A stretch of DNA of 8,364 nucleotides from Thermoplasmata archaeon (GCA_007129655.1 SKVC01000150.1:1-8364), one strand, 5' to 3'. Numbered from the stretch's first letter, positions 1-6,659 are shown. The notes: a model not told the origin generated them from the letters alone. Program-made: numbers and translations.

Positions 1-106
1 CCACTAATATCATTATGGTTAAAATTACACCTGCACCAAAAGAAAATACTCCTGCACCGACCAGTTTGAAAAAAGCATATCCCCGGAATAAGCTATATAA
101 ACCCAT
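1..106 (-). CDS. N-terminal part of a leftward membrane protein (cut by window edge)
   Basis: This leftward reading frame starts at an ATG at 106-104 and runs off the left edge after 35 codons. The visible protein begins MGLYSLFRGYAF and continues as a glycine-rich, strongly hydrophobic stretch ending near GVILTIMILV, so a membrane helix covers about residues 14-35. An in-frame TAA lies just upstream at 121-119, which makes the ATG the first possible start. No Shine-Dalgarno sequence precedes it; a leaderless transcript would fit, as seems likely for other genes here. It is divergent from the hydrogenase operon. The family is not recognisable from this fragment. The call rests on hydrophobic pattern and an open frame to the edge, so it is moderate only. 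Confidence 0.45.
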   Translation of the reverse strand, partial: MGLYSLFRGYAFFKLVGAGVFSFGAGVILTIMILV

Positions 107-201
107 ATCTAGAGGATATTATTCCTTTCAATAATTGTTTTACGGTATCATTCCGAAAGTCCCTCTTCAAAGGGAACTCACAGGAAGAAAGACGGGCAAG
201 C

Positions 202-339
202 ATGACCATACGTGGAACACCGTTTTTCCATCGTGTTTTTGAAGAATTGCTTCGGATGGCAAGAACTAAGAAGACAACATTAAGTGAAATCGGAATTTTC
301 CGCGAAAGTTTTATAGACCCCTTCAATATGCCGTCTTAA
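202..339 (+). CDS. Possible 45-residue ORF, function unknown
   Basis: A short frame begins MTIRGTPFFHRVFEELLRM and ends at TAA 337-339. The frame is open further upstream, back to a TGA at 67-69, without another ATG. The predicted peptide has an amphipathic, basic helix around residues 8-25 and looks more protein-like than the opposite-strand frame over the same bases. A weak AGGAAG lies about 15 nt before the ATG, too far to be a good ribosome binding site. It could be a small gene, the 3' remnant of a decayed gene, or chance. One TATA candidate for hydB lies inside its 3' end, which argues against a strongly used gene. No family recognised. Confidence 0.2.
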   Translation: MTIRGTPFFHRVFEELLRMARTKKTTLSEIGIFRESFIDPFNMPS

Positions 340-352
340 AGCTCGATATAAA
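310..352 (+). promoter_or_regulatory. Candidate promoter of the hydBGDA operon
   Basis: Two TATA-like elements precede hydB. TTTTATAG at 310-317, preceded by the purine-rich CGAAAG (a possible BRE), would start transcription near 339 and give a leader of about 30 nt. GATATAAAAT at 343-352 is a closer match to the archaeal box, but its centre is only about 22 nt before the hydB ATG, slightly short for a leaderless start. I cannot decide between them. No GTTnnnAAC site (the SurR motif of Thermococcales hydrogenase promoters) is visible. Confidence 0.4.
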
Positions 353-368
353 ATGCAAGAGTGAGACC

Positions 369-1400
369 ATGAAAATCATAAAAAAAGATGATTTGGACTC
401 CTTTGTGGATTACCTGATCGGAAGCGACCCACGGGAAGTAGTGGGTGTAAAAGAGAGGGGCAGTAAGTATGCGTTCGACAAACTAAAATCCTCCAAAGAA
501 CTTAGGTTGGATTACGATGTCACCATACTGCCGCCAAAGAAATACCTCCTTCCTCAGCGTGAAACACTACTGAAGTTCAAATCAAACGATAAGATAAAAA
601 CTGAACCTGTAAATGAAGTGAACGGGAGAATCATCGTCGGTGTTCACCCCTACGATCTTATAGCCATAGAACAGATGGACAGAATTTTCAGCGAAGAGCC
701 GGAAGATCCGAACTATCTGAAGAAGCGCGAAGCAACTGTATTGATAGGTGTTAATATGAAGAACACTTCGGAAAGATGCTTCGCAGGTAGTATGAAAACC
801 GCTTTCACCCAAGATGGCTATGACCTGATGCTTACGGATCTAGGTGGTAAATATGCCGTTGAGATAGGAACAGAAAAGGGTAAGGAACTTCTTAAGAAAA
901 GTGGTGTCGCTTTGGCGGATGCCGGTGAAGAAGACAAAAAGATGATCGAGGAGAAGAAAAGATCGTTGACCTTTGAATCAAAAATCAACTTCGAACCGAG
1001 TGATCTTCCAGAGCTAATGAAATCAAATTATGACAACGATAAGTTCTGGGAAGAGAATGCAGATAACTGTTATTCATGCGGTACTTGTAACTTGGTTTGT
1101 CCAACCTGTTACTGCTTCGATGTAAAGGATTTAATGGAAGTTACTTTGAAGGAAGGAAGCAGGATACGACAGTGGGACGGTTGTTTACTGGAACACTTCG
1201 CAGAAGTTGCAGGAGGAGAAAACTTCAGAGAAGAACGTGCTCAACGTTACAGACACAGATACATGAGAAAGGGTCTATACCTGCATAACAGATTCGAAGA
1301 TATCGCATGCGTGGGATGTGGCAGATGTTCGTCCCAATGTGTACCGGATATAGCGGATCCCGCAGAAATTTTCAATAAACTAAAGGAGGGAAAAATATGA
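369..1400 (+). CDS. hydB: Sulfhydrogenase beta subunit HydB (iron-sulfur protein)
   Basis: This is the beta subunit of the cytoplasmic group 3b [NiFe] hydrogenase (sulfhydrogenase). It carries [4Fe-4S] clusters that pass electrons towards the flavin subunit and, in Pyrococcus, is linked to sulfur reductase activity. The 343-residue protein has a long N-terminal domain and two cysteine motifs near the C-terminus. The first is C234-x2-C237-x2-C240-x3-C244-P, followed by C247 and C249. The second is C314-x2-C317-x2-C320-x3-C324. Length is close to the Pyrococcus homologue. The gene order hydB-hydG-hydD-hydA matches the Pyrococcus SH-I operon. The ATG at 369 follows GAGTGAG, a weak ribosome binding site. 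Its TGA stop overlaps the hydG ATG in an ATGA. I see no truncation or missing ligand. Confidence 0.93.
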   Translation: MKIIKKDDLDSFVDYLIGSDPREVVGVKERGSKYAFDKLKSSKELRLDYDVTILPPKKYLLPQRETLLKFKSNDKIKTEPVNEVNGRIIVGVHPYDLIAIEQMDRIFSEEPEDPNYLKKREATVLIGVNMKNTSERCFAGSMKTAFTQDGYDLMLTDLGGKYAVEIGTEKGKELLKKSGVALADAGEEDKKMIEEKKRSLTFESKINFEPSDLPELMKSNYDNDKFWEENADNCYSCGTCNLVCPTCYCFDVKDLMEVTLKEGSRIRQWDGCLLEHFAEVAGGENFREERAQRYRHRYMRKGLYLHNRFEDIACVGCGRCSSQCVPDIADPAEIFNKLKEGKI

Positions 1401-2239
1401 ACAAAACACCATATCTACCGGAAGATGCGACGATCTTGAAAATTACGCCAATGACAGAGAGAGAAACTCTCTTCGAGATCGAATTGGAAAACGGCAACAC
1501 CCTTGGTCACCAGCCGGGACAGTTCGTAGAAGTTAGTGTACCCGGAGTAGGCGAAGCACCTATTTCCATATCGTCGTCCCCCACTAAGGATGGTAATTCA
1601 TTCGAATTGTGCGTTCGTGCCGTTGGAAATGTTACAAATATACTTCACGGACTAAAAGAAGGAGACAATATAGGAATTCGAGGACCCTACGGTACCGGAT
1701 TCCCTGTAGACGAACTAAAGGGTAAAGATGTTCTCTTTATCGCCGGTGGACTCGGTATCGCCCCGTTACGATCGTTCATCAACTATGCTTTGGATAAACG
1801 GGATGAATTCGCCAACGTAAAGATACTCTACGGCTGCAGAGAGCCCTGTGAGCTTCTCTACGAAGAAGAAATTGACGGATGGAAAGAAAGGGACGATATA
1901 GAATATCTGGAAACCGTAGATCGATGTCCGGAAGGAGTATGCTGGGAAGGTAACATCGGTGTGATAACCACGCTCATCCCGGGTATAGATATTGACCTGG
2001 AAAACACATATGCAGTTATTTGCGGACCCCCTATTATGTACAAGTTCGTATTGATGGAATTGGACAAGAAGAACATACCGGACGAGCGCATCATACTCTC
2101 TTTGGAGAGGCACATGAAGTGCGGGCTCGGTAAATGCGGACACTGCCAGATCAACGGTAGTAACGCTGAATATTATGTATGCCAGGATGGGCCGGTATTC
2201 AACTATGCAGATATTAAAGGCTTCGAGGAGGCATTATAA
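1397..2239 (+). CDS. hydG: Sulfhydrogenase gamma subunit HydG (FAD/NAD(P)H-binding)
   Basis: This is the diaphorase subunit, which exchanges electrons between the iron-sulfur chain and NAD(P)+/NAD(P)H through FAD. The 280-residue protein follows the ferredoxin-NADP reductase fold. An N-terminal FAD-binding barrel contains PISISSSP at residues 55-62, in the place of the RxYS-type motif. The nucleotide-binding domain has GGLGIAP at 117-123. A C-terminal 2Fe-2S motif has C242, C247, C250 and C262 (CGLGKCGHC, then a later C). This arrangement matches HydG of Pyrococcus SH-I and the dihydroorotate dehydrogenase electron-transfer subunit PyrK; the neighbouring hydrogenase genes settle the assignment. 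Start: ATG 1397 after GGAGG at 1385-1389, overlapping the hydB stop by 4 nt. Whether it prefers NADP or NAD cannot be told from sequence by eye. Confidence 0.93.
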   Translation: MNKTPYLPEDATILKITPMTERETLFEIELENGNTLGHQPGQFVEVSVPGVGEAPISISSSPTKDGNSFELCVRAVGNVTNILHGLKEGDNIGIRGPYGTGFPVDELKGKDVLFIAGGLGIAPLRSFINYALDKRDEFANVKILYGCREPCELLYEEEIDGWKERDDIEYLETVDRCPEGVCWEGNIGVITTLIPGIDIDLENTYAVICGPPIMYKFVLMELDKKNIPDERIILSLERHMKCGLGKCGHCQINGSNAEYYVCQDGPVFNYADIKGFEEAL

Positions 2240-3009
2240 TGAAACAAAAGATCAAACCGAAGGTAGCATTCTTCGACTTGGCCGGTTGCGAAGGAGATCA
2301 GCTACAGATAGCTAATCTGGAAGAAAAGATCCTTGACTTGCTTAATTTAGTAGAAGTAGTAAGCTTCCGTGAAGTTATGAAAGAACATTCGGATGATTAC
2401 GACATAGCCTTCATCGAAGGTTCAGCGACCAATGATCACGCCGAAGAAAGATTGAAGGAGATACGTAAAAACGCCGATATCGTGGTTGCCATAGGCGCCT
2501 GCGCTACCATCGGTGGAGTAAACTCCATACGAAATAAGCAAAACCACGAAGAAGTAGGCGAACGCGTTTACGGAGATAACGCAGAACTTTCTGAACTTTA
2601 CATAAGCTGGGAAAAGGCAAAACCCGTGGATGCAGTCATCAAGGTGGATTACAAGATACACGGCTGTCCCATAGACAGGGACGAATTCTTACATGTTGTG
2701 GAATCGCTGGTCGTCGGCAGAGTACCGAACATACCCGATTATCCTGTCTGTGTCGAATGTAAGCTCAACGAGAACGTCTGCGCCTTCGAACGGGAAGAAT
2801 TCTGCGTAGGTCCGGTTACCAGAGCAGGATGCGATGCTTGCTGCGTTAACGAAGGAACCAGATGCTGGGGATGCCGTGGATTAATAGACAACCCCAACGA
2901 AGAAGCACACATGGAAGTTCTCGAAGAGTATGGTCTGACCCCCGAGGACGTGATGAAGGAATTTGACCTTTACTTTACGTGGCAGAAGGAGGCACGAGAA
3001 AATGAATAA
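2239..3009 (+). CDS. hydD: Sulfhydrogenase delta subunit HydD ([NiFe] hydrogenase small subunit)
   Basis: This is the [NiFe] hydrogenase small subunit, which relays electrons from the active site through [4Fe-4S] clusters. The 256-residue protein lacks a Tat signal, as expected for a cytoplasmic enzyme. The proximal-cluster part shows C17 (AGCEGD), C88 (IGACAT) and C143 (HGCPID). The ferredoxin-like C-terminal half is cysteine-rich: C171, C174, C181, C189, C198, C201, C202, C209 and C212, enough for the remaining clusters. Length is close to the Pyrococcus delta subunit. The ATG shares one base with the hydG stop (TAATG), and GAGGAGG at 2225-2231 gives a strong ribosome binding site. It ends 8 nt inside hydA. 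No anomalies seen. Confidence 0.93.
   Translation: MKQKIKPKVAFFDLAGCEGDQLQIANLEEKILDLLNLVEVVSFREVMKEHSDDYDIAFIEGSATNDHAEERLKEIRKNADIVVAIGACATIGGVNSIRNKQNHEEVGERVYGDNAELSELYISWEKAKPVDAVIKVDYKIHGCPIDRDEFLHVVESLVVGRVPNIPDYPVCVECKLNENVCAFEREEFCVGPVTRAGCDACCVNEGTRCWGCRGLIDNPNEEAHMEVLEEYGLTPEDVMKEFDLYFTWQKEARENE
2986..2992 (+). promoter_or_regulatory. Ribosome binding site that fixes the hydA start
   Basis: AAGGAGG lies 9 nt before the ATG at 3002. It decides against the longer in-frame start at 2963, which would add 13 basic residues inside hydD and has no such site. Confidence 0.8.
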
Positions 3010-4312
3010 AGATATAGATATTAACGTTGAATACCTGACCAGAGTAGAAGGACACGGAAACATAGTAGTTAACACAAGTAACGGGAACATCGAAACCTGT
3101 GAATGGCAAGTTGTCGAAGCCCCGAGATACTTCGAATCTCTGGTAGTAGGAAGGAACTGGAAGGAACTACACCATATCACATCCAGGATATGCGGTATCT
3201 GCTCCATTGGACACACACTTGCTTCCCTAAAGGCTACCGAAGATGCCATGGGAATAAAGATCTCTAAACAAGATGAGCTACTGAGAAAGCTAGCACTTCA
3301 CGGAGAGAATATGCAGAGCCATGTGCTCCACGTAGGATATCTAGTATTGCCCGACCTCATGAGTGTGGGTTCGGTTATACCACTTGCATCATCACATCCT
3401 GAAGAGGTCAAGACCGTGATCAGATTGCATCGTCTTGCCAATGAGATGTCAAAGATGATGGCTGGAAGGACTACGCATCCTCAACGATTGATCCCCGGTG
3501 GATTCTCAAAGATACCCACTGTAGAGGAACTCGAAGATTTGAAGAAGAGATTAGCAGCTTCCGTTGAAGATCTCAATACAGTTGCAGATTTACTGGCACA
3601 ACTGGCACCCGGAATCCCTGACTTCACTCGGGAAACGGAGTTTATCTCACTTAAATCCGATGATGAGTATGCACTCTACGATGGATACGACTTCTCTTCG
3701 GATACAGGTAAAAGCGATGTGCATGATTACCTCGATATCACCAACGAGTACGAAGTACCACAGTCCACTGCAAAGTATACAAAGAATAACCGAGAATCAT
3801 ACATGGTAGGTGCCCTGGCACGTTTGAACAACAACTACGAACAACTTACTCCGTTGGCCAAAAAGGTATCCGAAAAGCTTGGTTTGAAACCTATGAACTT
3901 CAACCCCTATATGAACAGCGTAGCTCAAGTAGTCGAGATAGTCCACAGCGTTGAAGATTCCATCGCCATAATCGATGAACTGTTGGATAAGGGACTCAAA
4001 CCACAGAAGAACTTCCATAGACCGGATGTCAAGGTAAAAGCAGGAACCGGCGTAGGTGCTGTTGAGGTACCAAGAGGTATACTGTTCCACGAATATACCT
4101 ACGATGATAACGGTGTATGCACCAAGGCAAACTGTATCATCCCCACGAACCAGAATCACGCAAATATACAGCTGGATATGGAAAAGCTGGTACCGGAGAT
4201 ACTCGACAAGACTGAGAAGGAGATCGAGTTAACACTGGAGATGCTGGTAAGGGCGTACGACCCCTGCATATCCTGCTCGACACACTACGTCGACGTGAAG
4301 TTCGTAGAGTGA
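3002..4312 (+). CDS. hydA: Sulfhydrogenase alpha subunit HydA ([NiFe] hydrogenase large subunit)
   Basis: This is the catalytic large subunit holding the NiFe(CN)2CO centre that splits or forms H2. With the start at 3002 it has 436 residues. The N-terminal RVEGHG (E16) is the usual motif around the conserved glutamate. C64-G-I-C67-S-I-G-H71 is the first pair of nickel ligands, and D-P-C422-I-S-C425-S-T-H428 is the second pair. Eight residues follow H428 (YVDVKFVE); they form the C-terminal extension that a maturation protease removes after nickel insertion. That protease and the Hyp proteins are not in this window. All four cysteine ligands are present, so the enzyme should be active. The gene overlaps hydD by 8 nt, and the next gene overlaps its TGA. 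Family assignment is secure, and the group 3b call follows from the hydBGDA context. Confidence 0.95.
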   Translation: MNKDIDINVEYLTRVEGHGNIVVNTSNGNIETCEWQVVEAPRYFESLVVGRNWKELHHITSRICGICSIGHTLASLKATEDAMGIKISKQDELLRKLALHGENMQSHVLHVGYLVLPDLMSVGSVIPLASSHPEEVKTVIRLHRLANEMSKMMAGRTTHPQRLIPGGFSKIPTVEELEDLKKRLAASVEDLNTVADLLAQLAPGIPDFTRETEFISLKSDDEYALYDGYDFSSDTGKSDVHDYLDITNEYEVPQSTAKYTKNNRESYMVGALARLNNNYEQLTPLAKKVSEKLGLKPMNFNPYMNSVAQVVEIVHSVEDSIAIIDELLDKGLKPQKNFHRPDVKVKAGTGVGAVEVPRGILFHEYTYDDNGVCTKANCIIPTNQNHANIQLDMEKLVPEILDKTEKEIELTLEMLVRAYDPCISCSTHYVDVKFVE

Positions 4313-4905
4313 ACACAGAAGGTGCCAACGTGGCGTCTGCAGAGAAAGGAGAAAAACTCAGACGTCTCGTGCACATCCTTACCTCTTCCTTTATTTTTTA
4401 TTATTTTATACCTGACTTTATTTTTGAGAAACATAAAGGATACTTTTTGGTGATATTTCTAGCCGTGGTTTTGTTCATCGATTCATATCGTATGCATGTG
4501 GGATGGAGAGTATACGGTGCCAGAGAATACGAGCACAACAGACCCTCGGCTTTGGCCCTGGTGGCCATCGGTGTGACCGTGGGTCTTCTGTTCTTCCCGA
4601 AACATCTGGTGGTTCCGTCGATCTTGACCATGGCATTCGTGGACCCGGTGATACGAGCTGTTAGGGATAATCCGGGATATATATATCCCATTCTTCCGCT
4701 GTGTATGGCGGTAGGCATATTCTACGGCGCTTTATACTATCTGACGGATTGGAGTGCATTGTATGTATTTGGACTGGCTGTGGTGGGCGGTTCCGTAGCC
4801 ATCGCCGTGGAGAGGCCGCATATAGAATGGCTGGATGACGATCTTCTCATGATTATGGTGCCTATGATCGTGTTGTGGACGTTGTCGATATTGTTAAAGA
4901 TATGA
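4309..4905 (+). CDS. Polyprenol/dolichol kinase-like membrane protein (SEC59/DGK1/VTE5-like)
   Basis: This predicted integral membrane protein has 198 residues and about six hydrophobic segments, near residues 24-42, 45-60, 82-98, 100-113, 126-146 and 150-165, with a last one at 180-196. It fits the CTP-dependent dolichol/polyprenol kinase family, which phosphorylates isoprenoid lipid carriers or related alcohols. The marks are the N-terminal KLRRLVHI pattern, the acidic and basic residues FIDSYR and YGAREYEHNR facing the cytoplasm, and FVDPVIRAVRDN at the place of the family's conserved Asp-Pro motif. I infer the substrate class, not the exact substrate. The GTG at 4309 overlaps the hydA TGA (GTGA), suggesting translational coupling. 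A second GTG at 4330 is preceded by AAGGTG at 4319-4324 and would give 191 residues; either start is possible. Confidence 0.65.
   Translation: MNTEGANVASAEKGEKLRRLVHILTSSFIFYYFIPDFIFEKHKGYFLVIFLAVVLFIDSYRMHVGWRVYGAREYEHNRPSALALVAIGVTVGLLFFPKHLVVPSILTMAFVDPVIRAVRDNPGYIYPILPLCMAVGIFYGALYYLTDWSALYVFGLAVVGGSVAIAVERPHIEWLDDDLLMIMVPMIVLWTLSILLKI
4319..4324 (+). promoter_or_regulatory. Possible ribosome binding site for an alternative GTG start at 4330
   Basis: AAGGTG is complementary to the archaeal anti-Shine-Dalgarno and sits 5 nt before GTG 4330. The GTG at 4309 has no comparable site, so the kinase-like protein may start 7 residues later than annotated. Confidence 0.35.
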
Positions 4906-4987
4906 ATGTATACTTGTTCGTCCCATCATCTGTCGCTCCGAAAGTTATGGATTTAAGTAAATGCAATAAATGTGTAGGTGTAAATAT

Positions 4988-5164
4988 ATGAACGCTGTTA
5001 AAGAAGAAGCAATAAAACTGATATCGAATCTTCCGGAAGATACATCCTGGGACGATATAATCTATGAGATGTATGTGAAAAAGAAGATCGAGGTCGAATT
5101 GAAAGCAGCGGACGAGGGTAAAGTCATTTCTCACGAGGATGTTAAGAAGAGGTTTGCTAGATGA
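4988..5164 (+). CDS. Antitoxin of a ParE/RelE-type toxin-antitoxin pair
   Basis: This 58-residue acidic-basic protein begins MNAVKEEAIKLISNLPED and ends with ISHEDVKKRFAR. This layout (short helix, L-P-[ED]-D, a helix with WDDIIYEMYVKKKIE, then a GKVISHEDV tail) is typical of the small ParD-like antitoxins paired with ParE/RelE toxins. Such proteins bind and block the toxin and repress their own promoter. The ATG at 4988 is preceded by AGGTG at 4976-4980; an upstream ATG at 4970 lies ahead of this site and would add six cysteine-containing residues, so 4988 is preferred. TTTAAGTA at 4952-4959 is a possible TATA element. The TGA overlaps the toxin ATG (ATGA), as usual for such pairs. The gene itself is intact. 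Confidence 0.75.
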   Translation: MNAVKEEAIKLISNLPEDTSWDDIIYEMYVKKKIEVELKAADEGKVISHEDVKKRFAR

Positions 5165-5460
5165 GTAAACTCGTTTAGACGGCTCCAGCAGTTTCGGATC
5201 TGGAGACGATTTTCGATTTTATAGCTAATGATTCTGAGTATTATGCAAGATCATTCATTGAAGAACTCATTCTACAACCTGAGAGGTTAATTGAATTTCC
5301 GAAGGTGGGGCGAATGGTTCCTGAATACGGTCGTAAATATATCAGGGAATTAATCTTTCAGAATTACCGGATTATTTATCAGATCAAGGAAGACATTGTA
5401 TTGATTTTAACTGTGATTCATGGAAAACGTGATCTATTATCAACTGACAACGAGTTATAG
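5161..5460 (+). pseudogene. ParE/RelE-type toxin gene interrupted by TAG at codon 6
   Basis: Reading from ATG 5161 gives MSKLV, then TAG at 5176-5178, then 93 uninterrupted codons to a TAG at 5458-5460. The downstream part is a well-formed ParE/RelE toxin: an N-terminal helix (APAVSDLETIFDFIA), FPKVGRMVPE, YIRELIF, YRIIYQIK, and a C-terminal VIHGKRDLL with the basic residues expected near the active surface. In this family the residue after the first strand is very often tryptophan (VW[TS]xPA), so one TGG-to-TAG change explains the interruption. The toxin is probably silenced while its antitoxin stays intact. Alternatives are a sequencing error, or recoding of TAG if the host uses pyrrolysine; nothing else here supports recoding. 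No in-frame ATG or GTG restart lies near enough to give a full domain. Confidence 0.75.
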
Positions 5461-5477
5461 TTTAACAATTCTAGTCA

Positions 5478-5991
5478 TTATACCATCAGTAAGAGTAGCC
5501 AGAGAGGAATAACATTGATCGTTCTGCCATCCGATTCCCACCGATCGTACATATCCTCGGTTATCAGAAACCGTTGGAAATCCTTCGGCAGTTTAAAAAT
5601 ATTTTTCGCACGATCGCGGGATATATTAGAAGAGATGGATTGATGATGTCAATTATTGCCAATGAATTTTCATGCTTTTGATATGAAAAGTTGGTATCAG
5701 CAAAAGTAACCTTATTGGTTATGGTTGTCCAAGAGAGGCATAATAATCTACGATTTTCCTGCATTTCGTTACAACCGGTTAACTTTTTCAGCAAGAATTT
5801 TTATATGGGAATTTTTTCAACGACCTTATCCTGAATTCGTTCGGTGTTTGCCCTATTCCAAGTAACTAAAGTGGAACTGTCATTTGTACATGATCTATGT
5901 TATCCTGTTTGGAGTATGCAAAATCTCTGGGAATAATATCCGGTAAACCTCGTTCGAACCAGTCCGGAAGTATCAGGCGTATCTTGTCCAT
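5478..5991 (-). pseudogene. Decayed AAA ATPase gene, AAA_14/DUF4143-like (relic)
   Basis: This 500-base stretch has no intact gene, but its leftward strand holds fragments in the right order for an archaeal AAA_14/DUF4143 ATPase. An N-terminal piece starts at ATG 5991 (MDKIRLILPDWFERGLPDI) and stops at 5866-5868; it resembles the family's W-x-E-R-x-L-P-x-I-x-x-R-x lead-in to the P-loop. A C-terminal piece (5648 to stop 5478-5480) includes RFLITEDMYDRWESDG and INVIPLW, like the family's final strand region ending in VIPxWxWL. The middle, about 280 nt against roughly 1 kb in a full gene, is frame-broken with at least one further stop, and no intact Walker A is visible. I infer an internal deletion plus frameshifts. 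The family match is by eye; the middle fragments are unrecognised. Confidence 0.45.
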
Positions 5992-5992
5992 A

Positions 5993-6020
5993 TTGTATAA
6001 TATAAAATACAATTTAAATT
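5993..6020 (-). promoter_or_regulatory. AT-rich promoter with inverted repeat ahead of the relic gene
   Basis: The relic ATG at 5991 is preceded (leftward strand) by AATTTAAATT at 6020-6011, centred about 25 nt upstream, which fits a TATA box for a leaderless transcript. TTGTAT (5993-5998) and ATACAA (6007-6012) form an inverted repeat with 8-nt spacing between the box and the start, suggestive of an operator. Function is inferred only. Confidence 0.35.
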
Positions 6021-6191
6021 ACTTATAGTATGTTGTAAGCTACGTTAATGCATCGGATGGTGTGCCTTGCAGTCTCTATAATATCTCGTATTTTCTTAAG
6101 TGTTATTCAAATAGATACAAGCCGAATCCATATGTTATTTCCTCGTAATCAAAATGATGATTCAAACCCGGTGATGCGATGCTGCAAAGCA
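6013..6191. other. Intergenic stretch without a recognisable feature
   Basis: Both strands were read. Stops are frequent, and no RNA gene, repeat or open frame longer than about 40 codons stands out, except one that overlaps the start of the 6221 gene on the other strand and looks like chance. Confidence 0.5.
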
Positions 6192-6199
6192 TTAAATAT
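6192..6199 (+). promoter_or_regulatory. TATA box for the 6221 gene
   Basis: TTAAATAT is centred about 25 nt before the ATG at 6221 and preceded by purine-rich GCAAAGCA, a possible BRE. The spacing predicts a transcript starting at or just before the ATG. Confidence 0.5.
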
Positions 6200-6220
6200 C
6201 CGTGAGAACATTGGAGAAAC

Positions 6221-6625
6221 ATGAACAAGATATTGTTATCCGTAGGTGTGGTGATACTCGTTCTTGGACTTATCCTGGTGGTGGCTTTTTGGCCTCTGAC
6301 AGCGGTGAGGGGAAGAGATCTTACCACGGAAGGGTATGAAGTGGGAGACAAAGTGACCATATACGGGACGATAACTAGGATAACCCAGTTTGGAGATCTG
6401 GAATTGATCCAAATAGACGGAGAACTAGAAATAGTAAAAACGGACGGTAATACCAGTATGGAAGAAGGCGATGTGATCTATGGAGAGCTCAGGTATTCGC
6501 AAACGTTGGTAAGGTACTGGCGGATCGAGGGCGAGCTAAAGCCGAAGATGCATATAGACCTAATATTCTACGCCATCACCGGGGTCGGAGTAGCGGTTAG
6601 TGCCGCCGGAGCGGTGAAGGTGTGA
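6221..6625 (+). CDS. Small membrane protein with probable OB-like middle domain, unknown function
   Basis: The 134-residue protein has a hydrophobic N-terminal helix (about residues 4-24), a soluble middle of about 85 residues, and a second hydrophobic, glycine/alanine-rich helix (about 112-132). The middle starts GYEVGDKVTIYGTITRIT and continues as alternating strands with repeated G-D-x-V-x-[YI]-x-G units (also EEGDVIYGELRY), a pattern of OB-fold or similar small beta-barrel domains. If the first helix inserts as an anchor, this domain faces one side of the membrane as a loop between the two helices. Start: ATG 6221, with GGAG at 6213-6216 and a TATA box in leaderless spacing. It ends 35 nt before the RFC gene, which has its own TATA-like element, so co-transcription is uncertain. 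I do not recognise a named family. Confidence 0.7.
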   Translation: MNKILLSVGVVILVLGLILVVAFWPLTAVRGRDLTTEGYEVGDKVTIYGTITRITQFGDLELIQIDGELEIVKTDGNTSMEEGDVIYGELRYSQTLVRYWRIEGELKPKMHIDLIFYAITGVGVAVSAAGAVKV

Positions 6626-6629
6626 AAAT

Positions 6630-6639
6630 AATAATATAA
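6630..6639 (+). promoter_or_regulatory. TATA-like element of the RFC large subunit gene
   Basis: AATAATATAA is centred about 26 nt before ATG 6660, the spacing expected for a leaderless archaeal transcript. GGTGGT at 6642-6647 lies about 12 nt from the ATG, too far for a good ribosome binding site. Confidence 0.45.
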
Positions 6640-6659
6640 TTGGTGGTAATAGCATAGCG

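Noticed and set aside
93..326. Leftward 77-codon frame left of hydB
   Set aside because: No domain-like pattern, it overlaps the better leftward membrane-protein start at 106 in another frame, and has no ribosome binding site.
1766..2154. Long leftward frames opposite hydG, and similar ones opposite hydD, hydA, the kinase-like gene and rfcL
   Set aside because: They are antisense shadows of well-supported genes and show no family features.
2963..3001. Longer hydA start adding 13 residues
   Set aside because: The added residues are very basic, lie inside hydD, and the strong AAGGAGG sits just before the ATG at 3002.
5564..5794. Leftward 76-codon frame in the decay zone
   Set aside because: It is one frame of the broken ATPase relic; the frame with family-like residues is different over 5478-5648, so this is not a gene by itself.
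5945..5965. tRNA T-loop-like GTTCGAACC
   Set aside because: It is a local palindrome within the relic reading frame (DWFERG), and no acceptor, D or anticodon arms surround it.
6150..6180. Possible C/D box RNA (ATGATGA and GTGATGC)
   Set aside because: No CUGA D or D' boxes at suitable distances.
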